A stretch of DNA of 64,000 nucleotides, from contig NZ_JAVTJJ010000001.1 of NCBI RefSeq assembly GCF_031843945.1, positions 124,001 through 188,000 on the forward strand, given 5' to 3'. Every line of letters starts with the position of its first letter. The first letter of the stretch is position 1. Shown here piece after piece: positions 19,785 to 28,338 of this stretch. The position numbers and the translations under genes were made by a program. The DNA is from Paracidovorax sp031843945. Lineage in GTDB: Bacteria; Pseudomonadota; Gammaproteobacteria; Burkholderiales; Burkholderiaceae_C. The notes under the pieces were generated by a model, which saw only the letters and a list, made by a program, of their open reading frames with translations, had not been told where the DNA came from and ran no database searches.

Positions 19785-22397
19785 ATGAAAGTCTCTGAAA
19801 TCCGCGCCAAGTTCCTCGATTTCTTCGCCGAGCGCGGCCATACGGTCGTGCCTTCGTCGTCGCTCGTGCCGGGCAACGACCCCACGCTGATGTTCACCAA
19901 TTCGGGCATGGTCCAGTTCAAGGACGTGTTCCTGGGCACCGACAAGCGCCCGTACAACCGCGCCACGTCGGTACAGGCCTGCCTGCGCGCCGGCGGCAAG
20001 CACAACGACCTGGAAAACGTGGGCTACACCGCGCGCCACCACACGTTCTTCGAGATGCTGGGCAACTGGAGCTTCGGCGACTACTTCAAGCGCGAGTCGC
20101 TGCAGTGGGCGTGGGAGCTGCTGACGAAGGTCTACGGCCTGCCGCCCGAGCGCCTGCTGGCCACCGTCTACCAGGAAGACGACGAGGCCTACGACATCTG
20201 GACGAAGGTCATCGGCCTGCCGCCCGAGCGCGTGATCCGCATCGGCGACAACAAGGGCGGCCGCTACAAGTCCGACAACTTCTGGATGATGGCCGACACC
20301 GGTCCTTGCGGTCCTTGTTCGGAAATCTTCTACGACCACGGCCCGCACATCGCCGGCGGCCCTCCAGGCAGCCCTGACGAAGACGGCGACCGCTTCATCG
20401 AGATCTGGAACAACGTGTTCATGCAGTTCGACATGAAGGAAGACGGCAGTGTCACGCCATTGCCCGCGCCGTGCGTCGATACCGGCATGGGCCTGGAGCG
20501 CCTGGCGGCCATCCTGCAGCATGTGCACAGCAACTACGAAATCGACATTTTCGATGCGCTGATCAAGGCCGCTGCGCGCGAGACGCACATCACCGACCTG
20601 ACGCACCCGTCGCTGAAAGTCATCGCCGATCACATCCGCGCCACCTCGTTCCTCATCAGCGACGGCGTGCTGCCCAGCAACGAAGGCCGCGGCTACGTGC
20701 AGCGACGCATCGTGCGCCGGGCCATCCGCCACGGCTACAAGCTGGGCCAGAAGACGCCGTTCTTCCACAAGCTGGTGAAAGACCTGGCGCAGCAGATGGG
20801 CGACGCGTACCCGCGCCTGGTCGAGCTGGAACAGCGCATCACTGACGTGCTCAAGGCCGAGGAAGAGCGTTTCTTCGAGACGCTGGCCAATGGCATGGAG
20901 ATTTTGGACACGGCCTTGGCCGGCGGCGCCACGGTGCTGCCGGGCGATGTGGCTTTCAAGCTGCATGACACCTACGGCTTTCCGCTCGATCTGTCGGCCG
21001 ACGTGTGCCGCGAGCGCGGTGTGTCGGTGGACGAGGCGGGCTTCAGGGCCGCCATGGAGCGACAGAAGGCCCAGGCCCGCGCCGCCGGCAAATTCAAGAT
21101 GGACCGCGCGCTGGAATACGCGGGCGACGGCAACCGCTTCACGGGCTACGAGCAACTCAAGGAAACGGCCAAGGTCGTCGCCCTGTACGTGAACGGCGCC
21201 AGCGTGCAAGCCATCGAGGCTGGCGGTGACGGCGTGGTCGTGCTCGACGCGACGCCTTTCTATGCCGAAAGCGGCGGCCAGGTGGGTGACGTGGGCGTCA
21301 TCACCGGCCAAGGAACGGCGCACTTCGCGGTGGGCGACACCATCAAGATCAAGGCCGACGTGTTCGGCCACCACGGCACGCTCGAAACAGGCATGCTGCG
21401 CGTGGGCGACACGGTGCAGGCCGAGGTGAACACGCAGCTGCGCGCATCCACCGTGCGCAACCATTCGGCCACCCACTTGATGCACAAGGCCCTGCGCGAG
21501 GTGCTGGGCGACCACGTGCAGCAAAAGGGCAGCCTGGTGACGCCTGAGCGCACGCGCTTCGACTTCGCGCACGGTGCTCCAGTCACCGACGCCCAGGTGC
21601 GCGAGATCGAACGCCGCGTGAACGCCGAGATCCTGGCCAACACGGCGACCGGCGCGCGCGTCATGGACATCGAATCAGCCCAGAAAACGGGCGCGATGAT
21701 GCTGTTCGGCGAAAAGTACGGCGAAACCGTGCGCGTGCTCGACATCGGCACCAGCCGCGAACTGTGCGGCGGCACCCATGTGCAGCGCACCGGCGACATC
21801 GGGCTCTTCAAGGTCGTGGCAGAAGGCGGCGTGGCAGCCGGCGTGCGCCGCATGGAAGCGGTCACCGGCGAACACGCGCTGGCTTATCTGCAGAACCTGG
21901 AAGACACCGTGAACAAGGCCGCTGGCGCGCTGAAGGCGCCCACGGCCGACCTCACGGGCCGCATCGGCCAGACGCTGGAGCAAGTGCGCTCGCTGGAAAA
22001 GGAAATCGCCGCCCTCAAGGGCAAGCTGGCATCGAGCCAGGGCGACGAGCTGCTGCTGCAGGCGACCGACATCAACGGCGTGAAGCTGCTGGCCGCACGC
22101 CTGGAAGGCGCCGACGCGAAAACGCTGCGCGACACCATGGACAAGCTCAAGGACAAGCTCAAGAGCGCCGTGATCGTGCTGGCGGCTGTCGATGGCGACA
22201 AGGTGCAGCTGGCTGCCGGCGTGACGGCGGATGCGATGGCCCGCGTGAAGGCCGGCGAGCTGGTCAACTTCGTGGCCAGCCAGGTCGGTGGCAAGGGCGG
22301 CGGCAAGGCAGACATGGCCATGGCAGGTGGCACCAACGCCGCGGCGCTGCCTGCGGCCCTGGCATCGGTGCAGGCCTGGGTCACCGAGCGGCTCTGA
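19785..22397 (+). CDS. alaS: Alanyl-tRNA synthetase
   Basis: An 870-residue class II synthetase of normal length (E. coli 875). The catalytic domain begins IRAKFLDFFAERGHTVVPSS and includes FTNSGMVQFKDVFLG and TGPCGPCSEIFYDHG. The editing domain has the zinc motifs HSATHLMHKAL and CGGTHV. The C-terminal C-Ala domain includes the GGKGGGKADMAMAGG motif. It charges tRNA-Ala and deacylates mischarged Ser/Gly-tRNA. The upstream 120 bases hold its own promoter region, and a strong terminator follows the gene. Confidence 0.98.
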   Translation: MKVSEIRAKFLDFFAERGHTVVPSSSLVPGNDPTLMFTNSGMVQFKDVFLGTDKRPYNRATSVQACLRAGGKHNDLENVGYTARHHTFFEMLGNWSFGDYFKRESLQWAWELLTKVYGLPPERLLATVYQEDDEAYDIWTKVIGLPPERVIRIGDNKGGRYKSDNFWMMADTGPCGPCSEIFYDHGPHIAGGPPGSPDEDGDRFIEIWNNVFMQFDMKEDGSVTPLPAPCVDTGMGLERLAAILQHVHSNYEIDIFDALIKAAARETHITDLTHPSLKVIADHIRATSFLISDGVLPSNEGRGYVQRRIVRRAIRHGYKLGQKTPFFHKLVKDLAQQMGDAYPRLVELEQRITDVLKAEEERFFETLANGMEILDTALAGGATVLPGDVAFKLHDTYGFPLDLSADVCRERGVSVDEAGFRAAMERQKAQARAAGKFKMDRALEYAGDGNRFTGYEQLKETAKVVALYVNGASVQAIEAGGDGVVVLDATPFYAESGGQVGDVGVITGQGTAHFAVGDTIKIKADVFGHHGTLETGMLRVGDTVQAEVNTQLRASTVRNHSATHLMHKALREVLGDHVQQKGSLVTPERTRFDFAHGAPVTDAQVREIERRVNAEILANTATGARVMDIESAQKTGAMMLFGEKYGETVRVLDIGTSRELCGGTHVQRTGDIGLFKVVAEGGVAAGVRRMEAVTGEHALAYLQNLEDTVNKAAGALKAPTADLTGRIGQTLEQVRSLEKEIAALKGKLASSQGDELLLQATDINGVKLLAARLEGADAKTLRDTMDKLKDKLKSAVIVLAAVDGDKVQLAAGVTADAMARVKAGELVNFVASQVGGKGGGKADMAMAGGTNAAALPAALASVQAWVTERL

Positions 22398-22421
22398 CCT
22401 GCTGCCGGCACCACCAACAAC

Positions 22422-22450
22422 AAGGCCCGCTGATGCGGGCCTTTTCGTTT
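22422..22450 (+). terminator. Rho-independent terminator of alaS
   Basis: A perfect 8-bp GC-rich stem, AGGCCCGC (22423-22430) and GCGGGCCT (22435-22442), with a TGAT loop and a T-rich tail (TTTCGTTT). It lies 25 bases after the alaS stop codon. Confidence 0.88.
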
Positions 22451-22472
22451 GACGCAGCAGTGCAGGGCTGGG

Positions 22473-23525
22473 TCAGAACAGTTCCACGTCGTCGTTGGAC
22501 ACCTTGGCGTGCAGATGGCCTTGCTCCACCAGCTCGTCATAAAAGCACACCTGGTTGCGGCCGTGTTCCTTGGCGTAGTAAAGCGCCTGGTCGGCCTGGC
22601 CGAGGATTTCCACTGGCGCGCCGCGCGCGGTGCTGGCGAACCCCACGCTCACCGTCACCTGGCCCACCTGCGGGAAGTGGTATTCCCGCACGGCCGTACG
22701 GAAGCGGTTGAACACTTTGTGCGCGGTCGACAGCGTGGTCGAGCGCAGCAGCACCACGAATTCTTCGCCGCCGAAGCGGAAGATGCGGTCCTGCCCACGG
22801 AACGAGCTGCGCAGGATGTTGGCGATCAGGATCAGCACCTCATCGCCGTACAGGTGTCCGAAGCGGTCGTTGACCTGCTTGAAATGGTCGATGTCCACCA
22901 CCGCCAGCCATTGCTCCATCGGCTCCGCCCCGGCGTCGACGGCGTTGCCCTCTGCGTCTTCGGTAGTGAGTTCGGTGGAGCCCGAGACGGGCGACGCCAC
23001 CTGGCGAGAGAACTGCTCGTCAAACGTCTTGCGGTTGAAGAGGCCCGTCAGCGCGTCGCGCTCGCTGTAGTCCAGCAGGCTCTGGTAGTTCTGATAGACG
23101 TGGAAGACGCTCTTGATCACCTCAAGCTTGTGCGCGGAAAAAGGCCTGGACTGCGTGATCTCCAGGCAGGTATGCACTTCTTCGTGCATCCATACCGGCA
23201 GCCACAAGGTGTAGATGCCTTTTTGCGGCGAATGCAGCGCGCTGGCCGCACGGCTTTCAATGCACTCGTTGAGCGGCGGAAATTGCGCCACCGGCTGGCG
23301 CTTCGGGTCGGCCTGGGCCACCTGTACCCGTGCTGAAACCAACTGCCCTTGATCGACCCAGGTGCGAGGCCGCACGTGCATGACGCCGTCGGACTGAAAC
23401 AACTCGAGAGCCCTGACCTCCTTGACGGTAGGCAGCTTCTGCAGCGTCGAAAGTACCGAAATCTCCAGGCGAAGATGATCGCGGTGACCTGTCATCTCGA
23501 CCAGATTTTCAAGGATGGGCTTCAT
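22473..23525 (-). CDS. Diguanylate cyclase (GGDEF domain, GGEEF type)
   Basis: A 350-residue soluble protein. The N-terminal 170 residues form an unassigned sensor domain (EMTGHRDHLRLEISVLSTLQ, ITQSRPFSAHKLEVIKSVFH). The GGDEF domain begins at YSERDALTGLFNRKTFDEQF and carries the active motif FRFGGEEFVVLL. An insert of about 25 residues (SGSTELTTEDAEGNAVDAG) lies between the first helix and DIDHFKQVND. It makes c-di-GMP. I saw no clear RxxD inhibitory site. The start MKPILENLV at 23525 was chosen over an in-frame upstream extension of basic, non-conserved sequence. Confidence 0.9.
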   Translation of the reverse strand: MKPILENLVEMTGHRDHLRLEISVLSTLQKLPTVKEVRALELFQSDGVMHVRPRTWVDQGQLVSARVQVAQADPKRQPVAQFPPLNECIESRAASALHSPQKGIYTLWLPVWMHEEVHTCLEITQSRPFSAHKLEVIKSVFHVYQNYQSLLDYSERDALTGLFNRKTFDEQFSRQVASPVSGSTELTTEDAEGNAVDAGAEPMEQWLAVVDIDHFKQVNDRFGHLYGDEVLILIANILRSSFRGQDRIFRFGGEEFVVLLRSTTLSTAHKVFNRFRTAVREYHFPQVGQVTVSVGFASTARGAPVEILGQADQALYYAKEHGRNQVCFYDELVEQGHLHAKVSNDDVELF

Positions 23526-23563
23526 GGGGCAGCTAGTGTCCTGAGATGAAAAGGGGCGGTGCC

Positions 23564-24370
23564 TCAACCGGTGCGGTGGAACACCACGTCCCACACGCCA
23601 TGGCCGAGCCGCAAGCCGCGGTTTTCGAACTTGGTGAGCGGGCGATAGTCAGGCTGCGGTGCGAAGCCGTCGGCGGTATTGGCCAGCACCGGCTCGGCCG
23701 ACAGCACCTGCAGCATCTGCTCTGCATAGGGTTGCCAGTCGGTTGCACAGTGCAGATAACCACCGGGTTTCAGACGCGCAGCCAGCTTGGCCACCAGCGG
23801 CGGCTGGATCAGGCGGCGCTTGTTGTGCTTCGTCTTGTGCCAGGGGTCTGGAAAGAAGATGTGGATGCCGTCCAGCGAGCCGGGCGCCAGCATGTGGTCG
23901 ATCACCTCGACCGCGTCGTGCTGCAGGATGCGGATGTTCTCGATGCCGTGTTCGCCGATGCGCTTGAGCAGCGCGCCCACGCCGGGTTCGTGCACTTCGC
24001 AGCACAGGAAGTTGTCGGCGGGCCGCACGCGCGCGATGTGCGCGGTGGCCTCGCCCATGCCGAAGCCGATCTCCAAAACCAGCGGTGCCTGGCGGCTAAA
24101 GGCAGCAGCAGCATCCAGCGGCTGCGGCGCGTAGCCCAGCAGGAACCGGGGGCCCAGATCTTCGAATGCCTTGGCCTGGCCCGTGGTGGTGCGGCCGGCA
24201 CGTCGCACGAAGCTCTTGATGGTCTTGGGATAAGCCACGCCGGCCGGTGCACCACCGTTGGCAACGGCACTCTCGCCCTTGTCGGGCGATGCAACGGGCG
24301 ATGGGGTGATCGGCTCTGGCGACTCGGGCGCAGAAGCGGCTGCGGAAGGGGATTGGGGGGTTTCTGTCAC
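23564..24370 (-). CDS. trmB: tRNA (guanine-N7-)-methyltransferase
   Basis: A 268-residue protein with a Pro/Ser/Ala-rich N-terminal tail of about 45 residues, then the TrmB core: IKSFVRRAGRTT, LEIGFGMGEATAHIA (SAM-binding), the conserved FFPDPWHKTKHNKRRL and TKFENRG. It methylates G46 in the tRNA variable loop. The GTG start at 24370 overlaps the gluQ stop codon as GTGA, indicating translational coupling of two tRNA-modifying enzymes. An upstream ATG at 24409 inside gluQ is possible but less likely. Confidence 0.94.
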   Translation of the reverse strand: MTETPQSPSAAASAPESPEPITPSPVASPDKGESAVANGGAPAGVAYPKTIKSFVRRAGRTTTGQAKAFEDLGPRFLLGYAPQPLDAAAAFSRQAPLVLEIGFGMGEATAHIARVRPADNFLCCEVHEPGVGALLKRIGEHGIENIRILQHDAVEVIDHMLAPGSLDGIHIFFPDPWHKTKHNKRRLIQPPLVAKLAARLKPGGYLHCATDWQPYAEQMLQVLSAEPVLANTADGFAPQPDYRPLTKFENRGLRLGHGVWDVVFHRTG

Positions 24371-25359
24371 GGTGCGAGATTGTAGATTCGCCGCCACGCC
24401 GATACCCACAGTGCAAGGGCATGTTCGACGTTGGCGCCAGGGTCTGTTGTTTGCACGCGCGGCAAGCCCAGCGCCTGGGCGGCGGCGGCCAGCGCCTGCA
24501 GGGGCTGATCCGTGTCGATGGGCGGCGCGCCATGCTGCTTGGACAACTTCTCTCCATCGGCCCGGCGCACCAGCGGTGTATGCAGGTAGCTGGGGGCCGT
24601 CAAACCCAGCGCAGCCTGCAGCAGCATCTGGCGCGGCGTGTTGTCAGCTAAATCCTCACCGCGCACCACGTGCGTGACGCCCTGATCCGCATCGTCCACC
24701 ACCACGGCCAATTGATAGGCCCACAGGCCATCGGCCCGCTTCAATACGAAGTCGCCGACATGGCCTGCCACGTCTTGCGATTGCGCGCCCAGCCGCCGAT
24801 CCGTCCAGTGGACACCGCTGTTTGCTATTAAATATATAGCTGGATGCGCTTGATGGATAAGCGCTAGAGGCTGTTTTTGCTGATATTTGGTCGCGGCAAA
24901 CCGCCAGGAGCGCGCCGCTCGTCCGCCCAGCCCGTGGCGGCAGGTGCCGGGGTAGGGCAATTCGCTGTGCCGCGCACGTGCGGGGCCGGCGGCTTGCAGC
25001 GCGGTTTCGATGTCGCGGCGGGAACATGCGCAGGGATAGGCGTGTTGCTGCCCGACCAGCCTGTCCAGCGCCGACTGATAAAGCCCTGAACGCGCCGATT
25101 GCCACGTGGGTGGCTCATCGGGCAGCAAGCCGCAGGCGGCCAGTTGGGACAGGATGGTCTGCGCGGCGCCGTCGACGCAGCGCGGCGTGTCCACGTCTTC
25201 GATGCGCACCAGCCATCGCCCGCGTGGTGCGGCGCGAGCGTCCAGCCAACTGGCCAGCGCAGCGACCAGCGAGCCCGCGTGCAGCGGGCCCGTGGGCGAG
25301 GGCGCAAAGCGGCCTACGTAGGGCTGCGAAGAGGGTGGCAACGGAAAGGGCCCGCGCAA
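24367..25359 (-). CDS. gluQ: Glutamyl-Q tRNA(Asp) synthetase
   Basis: About 330 residues. It is a truncated GluRS-like protein without the anticodon-binding domain. YVGRFAPSPTGPLHAGSL holds the HIGH-type motif, CACSRRDI plus YPGTC the zinc site, and GEKLSKQHG the KMSKS-type loop. It glutamylates queuosine at position 34 of tRNA-Asp. Residues about 157-180 (QQKQPLALIHQAHPAIYLIA) are encoded by an in-frame copy of the dispersed palindromic repeat inside the zinc-proximal region. The start is uncertain: no ATG suits, and TTG at 25359 is my tentative choice. Confidence 0.88.
   Translation of the reverse strand: MRGPFPLPPSSQPYVGRFAPSPTGPLHAGSLVAALASWLDARAAPRGRWLVRIEDVDTPRCVDGAAQTILSQLAACGLLPDEPPTWQSARSGLYQSALDRLVGQQHAYPCACSRRDIETALQAAGPARARHSELPYPGTCRHGLGGRAARSWRFAATKYQQKQPLALIHQAHPAIYLIANSGVHWTDRRLGAQSQDVAGHVGDFVLKRADGLWAYQLAVVVDDADQGVTHVVRGEDLADNTPRQMLLQAALGLTAPSYLHTPLVRRADGEKLSKQHGAPPIDTDQPLQALAAAAQALGLPRVQTTDPGANVEHALALWVSAWRRIYNLAP
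24821..24890 (-). repeat. Dispersed palindromic repeat, copy E, in frame inside gluQ
   Basis: On the plus strand TTTGCTATTAAATATATAGC, then TGGATGCGCTTGATGGATAA and GCGCTAGAGGCTGTTTTTGC. It is nearly intact, with one core arm mutated. Read with gluQ it lies in the forward orientation and adds a hydrophobic peptide (LALIHQAHPAIYLIA) without breaking the frame. Confidence 0.82.
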
Positions 25360-25393
25360 AACGGAAGGTGCGACTTCGGAGAACGCGCTTACA

Positions 25394-26527
25394 TCAGGCC
25401 GCTTGCAGCGCCAGTTCCAGCCCGGAGACGAAAGCGTCTTCCAGACGATGGCCCAGGCACCAGTCGCCGCACACGCCAATGCCGGCCTGGGCATTCCAGA
25501 GATGGCTCTTGCCCAGCGGCTTGATGGTCTGCGCATAGCGCCAACGGCGCACCTCGGCAAAGGTCGGTTCGGCCCGAATGCCGGTCACCTCGGCAAAGCC
25601 CTTGAGCAGCTTGGCCAGTACCCGGGCGGCGTCGTCTTCCAGGTGCTCGGTGGACCATTCAGGGCTGGCCTGCACCGTCCAGCGCTCAATTTGCGAACGG
25701 CCGGGCTTGGACGATTCGCGCGCCAGCCAAGAGATGCGGTGGTGTGTACTGCGCGCGGCGTTCCACTGCGGGCCGAGGGTGGTCAGCCCGGGCCGCACCG
25801 CCTGGGCGAAGGCCAGCATCAAGGTCCAGCACGGGGCGATGGTGACGGGCGTCAACGCGTCCACCAGCGGCAGATCAATCCCAGAATGTTGCAGCAGGGT
25901 CTGGGCGGGTACGGAGGGTTGGCTCAGCAACACTGCGTCGAAGCCGGCGTGCACATGCACGGACCCGTCCAGCGCGCCAGTGCGCAGTTGCCAGCCGCCC
26001 GGCAGCAGCGGGTCGGCCTCGACGCGCATGACCTGCGTGCCGGTCAGCAGCCTGCCATCTTGCTGCAAGGGCTTGGCCCAGGTGCTGACCAGCGATTCCA
26101 TCGCCGGTGCCGCCACCCAGTGTGCTTCGCCGGGCGGCAACGCGGCGGCTGCAATGCGGCCAGCGGCGTCCAGCACGCGCACGGTGTTGGCGCTCCAAGG
26201 CCGGCACAGGCCGGGCACGGTGTCCAGCGCCAGGCGAAAGCGTGCATCGCGCACGGTGAAATACTGCGCGCCGGAGTCAAAGCCGCCATAGGCCGAATCG
26301 AGCGTCGTGGTGCGGCCACCCGCGCGAGAAGACTTTTCAAACACCACCACGTCGTGACCGGCCTGCACCAGCGTGCGCGCGCAGGCCACGCCAGCCATGC
26401 CAGCGCCGATGACGGCGAACCGCTTCCTGGCGGATGTGGGCGACGCCGCTGCGGACGCCGTGCTGGCGGCGCCGGGTGTGTTGTCGCTTCGAAGGCGACG
26501 CTGGGATCGGGGAACGGTAGAACGCAT
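25394..26527 (-). CDS. NAD(P)/FAD-dependent amine oxidase-like (renalase-type) protein
   Basis: A 377-residue flavoprotein. After a basic, disordered N-terminal stretch comes the FAD motif VIGAGMAGVACARTL, then FEKSSRAGGRTTT, FDSGAQYFTVRD and a C-terminal FAD-contact sequence GVCGDWCLGHRLEDAF. This pattern is typical of bacterial renalase-like proteins, which oxidise aberrant dihydro forms of NAD(P)H in characterised members. The exact substrate here is unproven. The start at 26527 has AAAGG upstream. It lies directly upstream of gluQ on the same strand and could be co-transcribed with gluQ-trmB. Confidence 0.85.
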   Translation of the reverse strand: MRSTVPRSQRRLRSDNTPGAASTASAAASPTSARKRFAVIGAGMAGVACARTLVQAGHDVVVFEKSSRAGGRTTTLDSAYGGFDSGAQYFTVRDARFRLALDTVPGLCRPWSANTVRVLDAAGRIAAAALPPGEAHWVAAPAMESLVSTWAKPLQQDGRLLTGTQVMRVEADPLLPGGWQLRTGALDGSVHVHAGFDAVLLSQPSVPAQTLLQHSGIDLPLVDALTPVTIAPCWTLMLAFAQAVRPGLTTLGPQWNAARSTHHRISWLARESSKPGRSQIERWTVQASPEWSTEHLEDDAARVLAKLLKGFAEVTGIRAEPTFAEVRRWRYAQTIKPLGKSHLWNAQAGIGVCGDWCLGHRLEDAFVSGLELALQAA

Positions 26528-26651
26528 GGCAGGCCCTTTCAACGAAAAAACTAAATACGCTCTCAGGCGATGACGCCGCATGCCGCAAGCGCGTTCGCCC
26601 GGCATGACATGCGTGCCACTCTACACGCCGCCAACGCGCTGGCAGTGTTCG

Positions 26652-27590
26652 TTACGGGTGGTGATGGTTTTCCATGAGAGCCTTGCGCGTGGCGGGTTTG
26701 CGCAGCTGATCCAGCCACCATTGCAGCGCGCGGCCGGCCGCCGAATGGCCTGGGCCGCGCCAGGCGTAGTGCATCGACACCGTACGTGCCGGACGTGCAA
26801 CGGCTCGCACGACCAGCCGCCCGGCGGCAACATATGGTCGGGCTATCGGCTCGGGCAGAAAGCCCCCGCCCAGGCCCCGCAACTGCGCCTTGATCTTGGC
26901 GTCGATGGTGTCGACCGTCATGACTTCCTGCCCGCCCAGAATGCCCATGGTCACGCCGTCTTGTCTGGCGGAATCAGCCACCGCGACGACCCGGTGAGCG
27001 CGCAGCACCATGTCGCTGATCGGCTCTTCGGCCTTCGCGAGCGGGTGGTGCGGCGCCACAACGAACTGAAAAAGCATCTCGCCCAGCAATTCCTGCTGCA
27101 GCCCCGGCACGGTGCCCGGGTTCACCGCCACGCCCACGGCCAGGTCGGCGCGGCCTGAAACGAGCGCCTCCAGCGTGCCCGCCAAAATGCCATCGTGCAG
27201 CTTCAGCCGGGTGGGGGGTGACTGGGCATAGAACGCCTCTGCCAGATCCATCATGGTGTTCGATGAAATGACCCCATCGACCGACAGCGTGAGCTGAGGC
27301 TCCCAGCCCGTGCCCACGCGGCGTACGCGGTGGGCGACAGCATCTACGTCCCTCAACAGCCGCGCGCCTTCGCGCAGCAGCTCCGCGCCGGCCTCGGTGG
27401 GGCGGGCTTGCCGGGCGCTGCGATCAAACAGCAGGACATCCAGCGCGTCTTCTATCTGCCGCACGCGGTAGGTGAGGGCGCTGGGCACCAAGCCCAGGTG
27501 CCGCGCAGCGGCGGCAAAGCTGCCTGTGTCGGCAATCACCTGAAGCATTGCCAGGTGGTCAGGCGTTAGAACATCACGGGCTTTTTGCAT
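26652..27590 (-). CDS. LysR-family transcriptional regulator
   Basis: A 312-residue regulator with an N-terminal winged helix (LQVIADTGSFAAAARHLGLV, then PSALTYRVRQIEDAL) and a LysR substrate-binding domain (LKLHDGILAGTLEALVSGRADLAVGV). It is divergent from the flavodoxin-pirin pair, with about 180 bases between, which is the classic arrangement for LysR control of the adjacent genes. A perfect palindrome suited to LysR binding lies right after its start codon on the shared region. Members next to pirin often respond to quinones or electrophiles, but the ligand here is unknown. Confidence 0.92.
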   Translation of the reverse strand: MQKARDVLTPDHLAMLQVIADTGSFAAAARHLGLVPSALTYRVRQIEDALDVLLFDRSARQARPTEAGAELLREGARLLRDVDAVAHRVRRVGTGWEPQLTLSVDGVISSNTMMDLAEAFYAQSPPTRLKLHDGILAGTLEALVSGRADLAVGVAVNPGTVPGLQQELLGEMLFQFVVAPHHPLAKAEEPISDMVLRAHRVVAVADSARQDGVTMGILGGQEVMTVDTIDAKIKAQLRGLGGGFLPEPIARPYVAAGRLVVRAVARPARTVSMHYAWRGPGHSAAGRALQWWLDQLRKPATRKALMENHHHP

Positions 27591-27606
27591 GTTCAGACAA
27601 TGCTAG

Positions 27607-27621
27607 TTCAAACTGTTTGAA
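27607..27621. promoter_or_regulatory. Candidate LysR operator
   Basis: TTCAAACTGTTTGAA is a perfect 15-base inverted repeat containing a T-N11-A LysR-type box (27608-27620). It lies 17 bases upstream of the LysR start codon and about 150 bases upstream of the flavodoxin start, in the shared divergent region. This suits autoregulation. Confidence 0.6.
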
Positions 27622-27773
27622 TGTTGCATTCAAGCGGGCTGAGCGCCTGGACGGTCGCACCCGGGATACGCTGCGCAGCACGCGCCGCACGGTGCGGCGC
27701 TACAGTGGGTGCCGTATTGGCACCCATTTCCTGCCACCTCTTGATAATCCCTTTTCCGCTGAAAGAGCACCTC

Positions 27774-28328
27774 ATGGCACAGATCGTCGTCGTCTTCCAC
27801 TCCGGCTACGGCCATACCCAGCGCGTGGCACAGCATGTGGCCGAAGGTGCCGGTGCCACGTTGTTGGCCATCGATGCGGAGGGCAATCTGCCCGAAGGCG
27901 GCTGGGAGGAGCTGGCCGTGGCAGACGCGATCATTCTGGGCACGCCGACCTACATGGGCGGCCCCAGCTGGCAGTTCAAGAAGTTCGCCGACGCGTCATC
28001 GAAGGTGTGGTTCAGCCGTGGCTGGCAAGACAAGCTGTTCGCCGGATTCAGCAACAGCGCCAGCTTCAGCGGGGACAAGGTGCTGACGCTGGCCTACCTG
28101 CAGACGCTGGCATCGCAGCACGGCGGCCTCTGGATCAGCCTGGGCCAGCTGCCTGCCAACAGCAAGGCCGCCACCCGCAACGACGCAAACAATCTGGGCG
28201 GCTCGGTGGGCTTGCTGGTGCAATCACCGTCGGACGCCAGCGCGGCCGAGATTCCGCAGGGCGACCTGGATACGGCCCGCCTGTTCGGGCAGCGCGTGGC
28301 GGCGATCGCGGCTCGCTTCGGCGGTTGA
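27774..28328 (+). CDS. Flavodoxin-fold (WrbA-like) NAD(P)H:quinone oxidoreductase
   Basis: A 184-residue flavodoxin-fold protein starting MAQIVVVFHSGYGHTQRVA, whose first loop binds the FMN phosphate. TPTYMGGPSWQFKKFAD is the second FMN loop, and a third lies near GLWISLGQLPANS. It is likely to reduce quinones by two electrons with NAD(P)H. It precedes the pirin gene by 10 bases, and both are divergent from the LysR regulator, so they form one regulated operon for quinone or electrophile stress (inference from context). Confidence 0.88.
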   Translation: MAQIVVVFHSGYGHTQRVAQHVAEGAGATLLAIDAEGNLPEGGWEELAVADAIILGTPTYMGGPSWQFKKFADASSKVWFSRGWQDKLFAGFSNSASFSGDKVLTLAYLQTLASQHGGLWISLGQLPANSKAATRNDANNLGGSVGLLVQSPSDASAAEIPQGDLDTARLFGQRVAAIAARFGG

Positions 28329-28338
28329 GGCAACACTT

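Noticed and set aside
18618..21572. A 984-codon open frame antisense to the binding-protein gene and alaS.
   Set aside because: It mirrors real conserved genes in a GC-rich genome, has a His/Arg/Ala-rich composition and no recognisable domain.
24821..24890. Repeat insertion making gluQ a pseudogene.
   Set aside because: The frame stays open through the repeat and all downstream motifs, including GEKLSKQHG, are intact.
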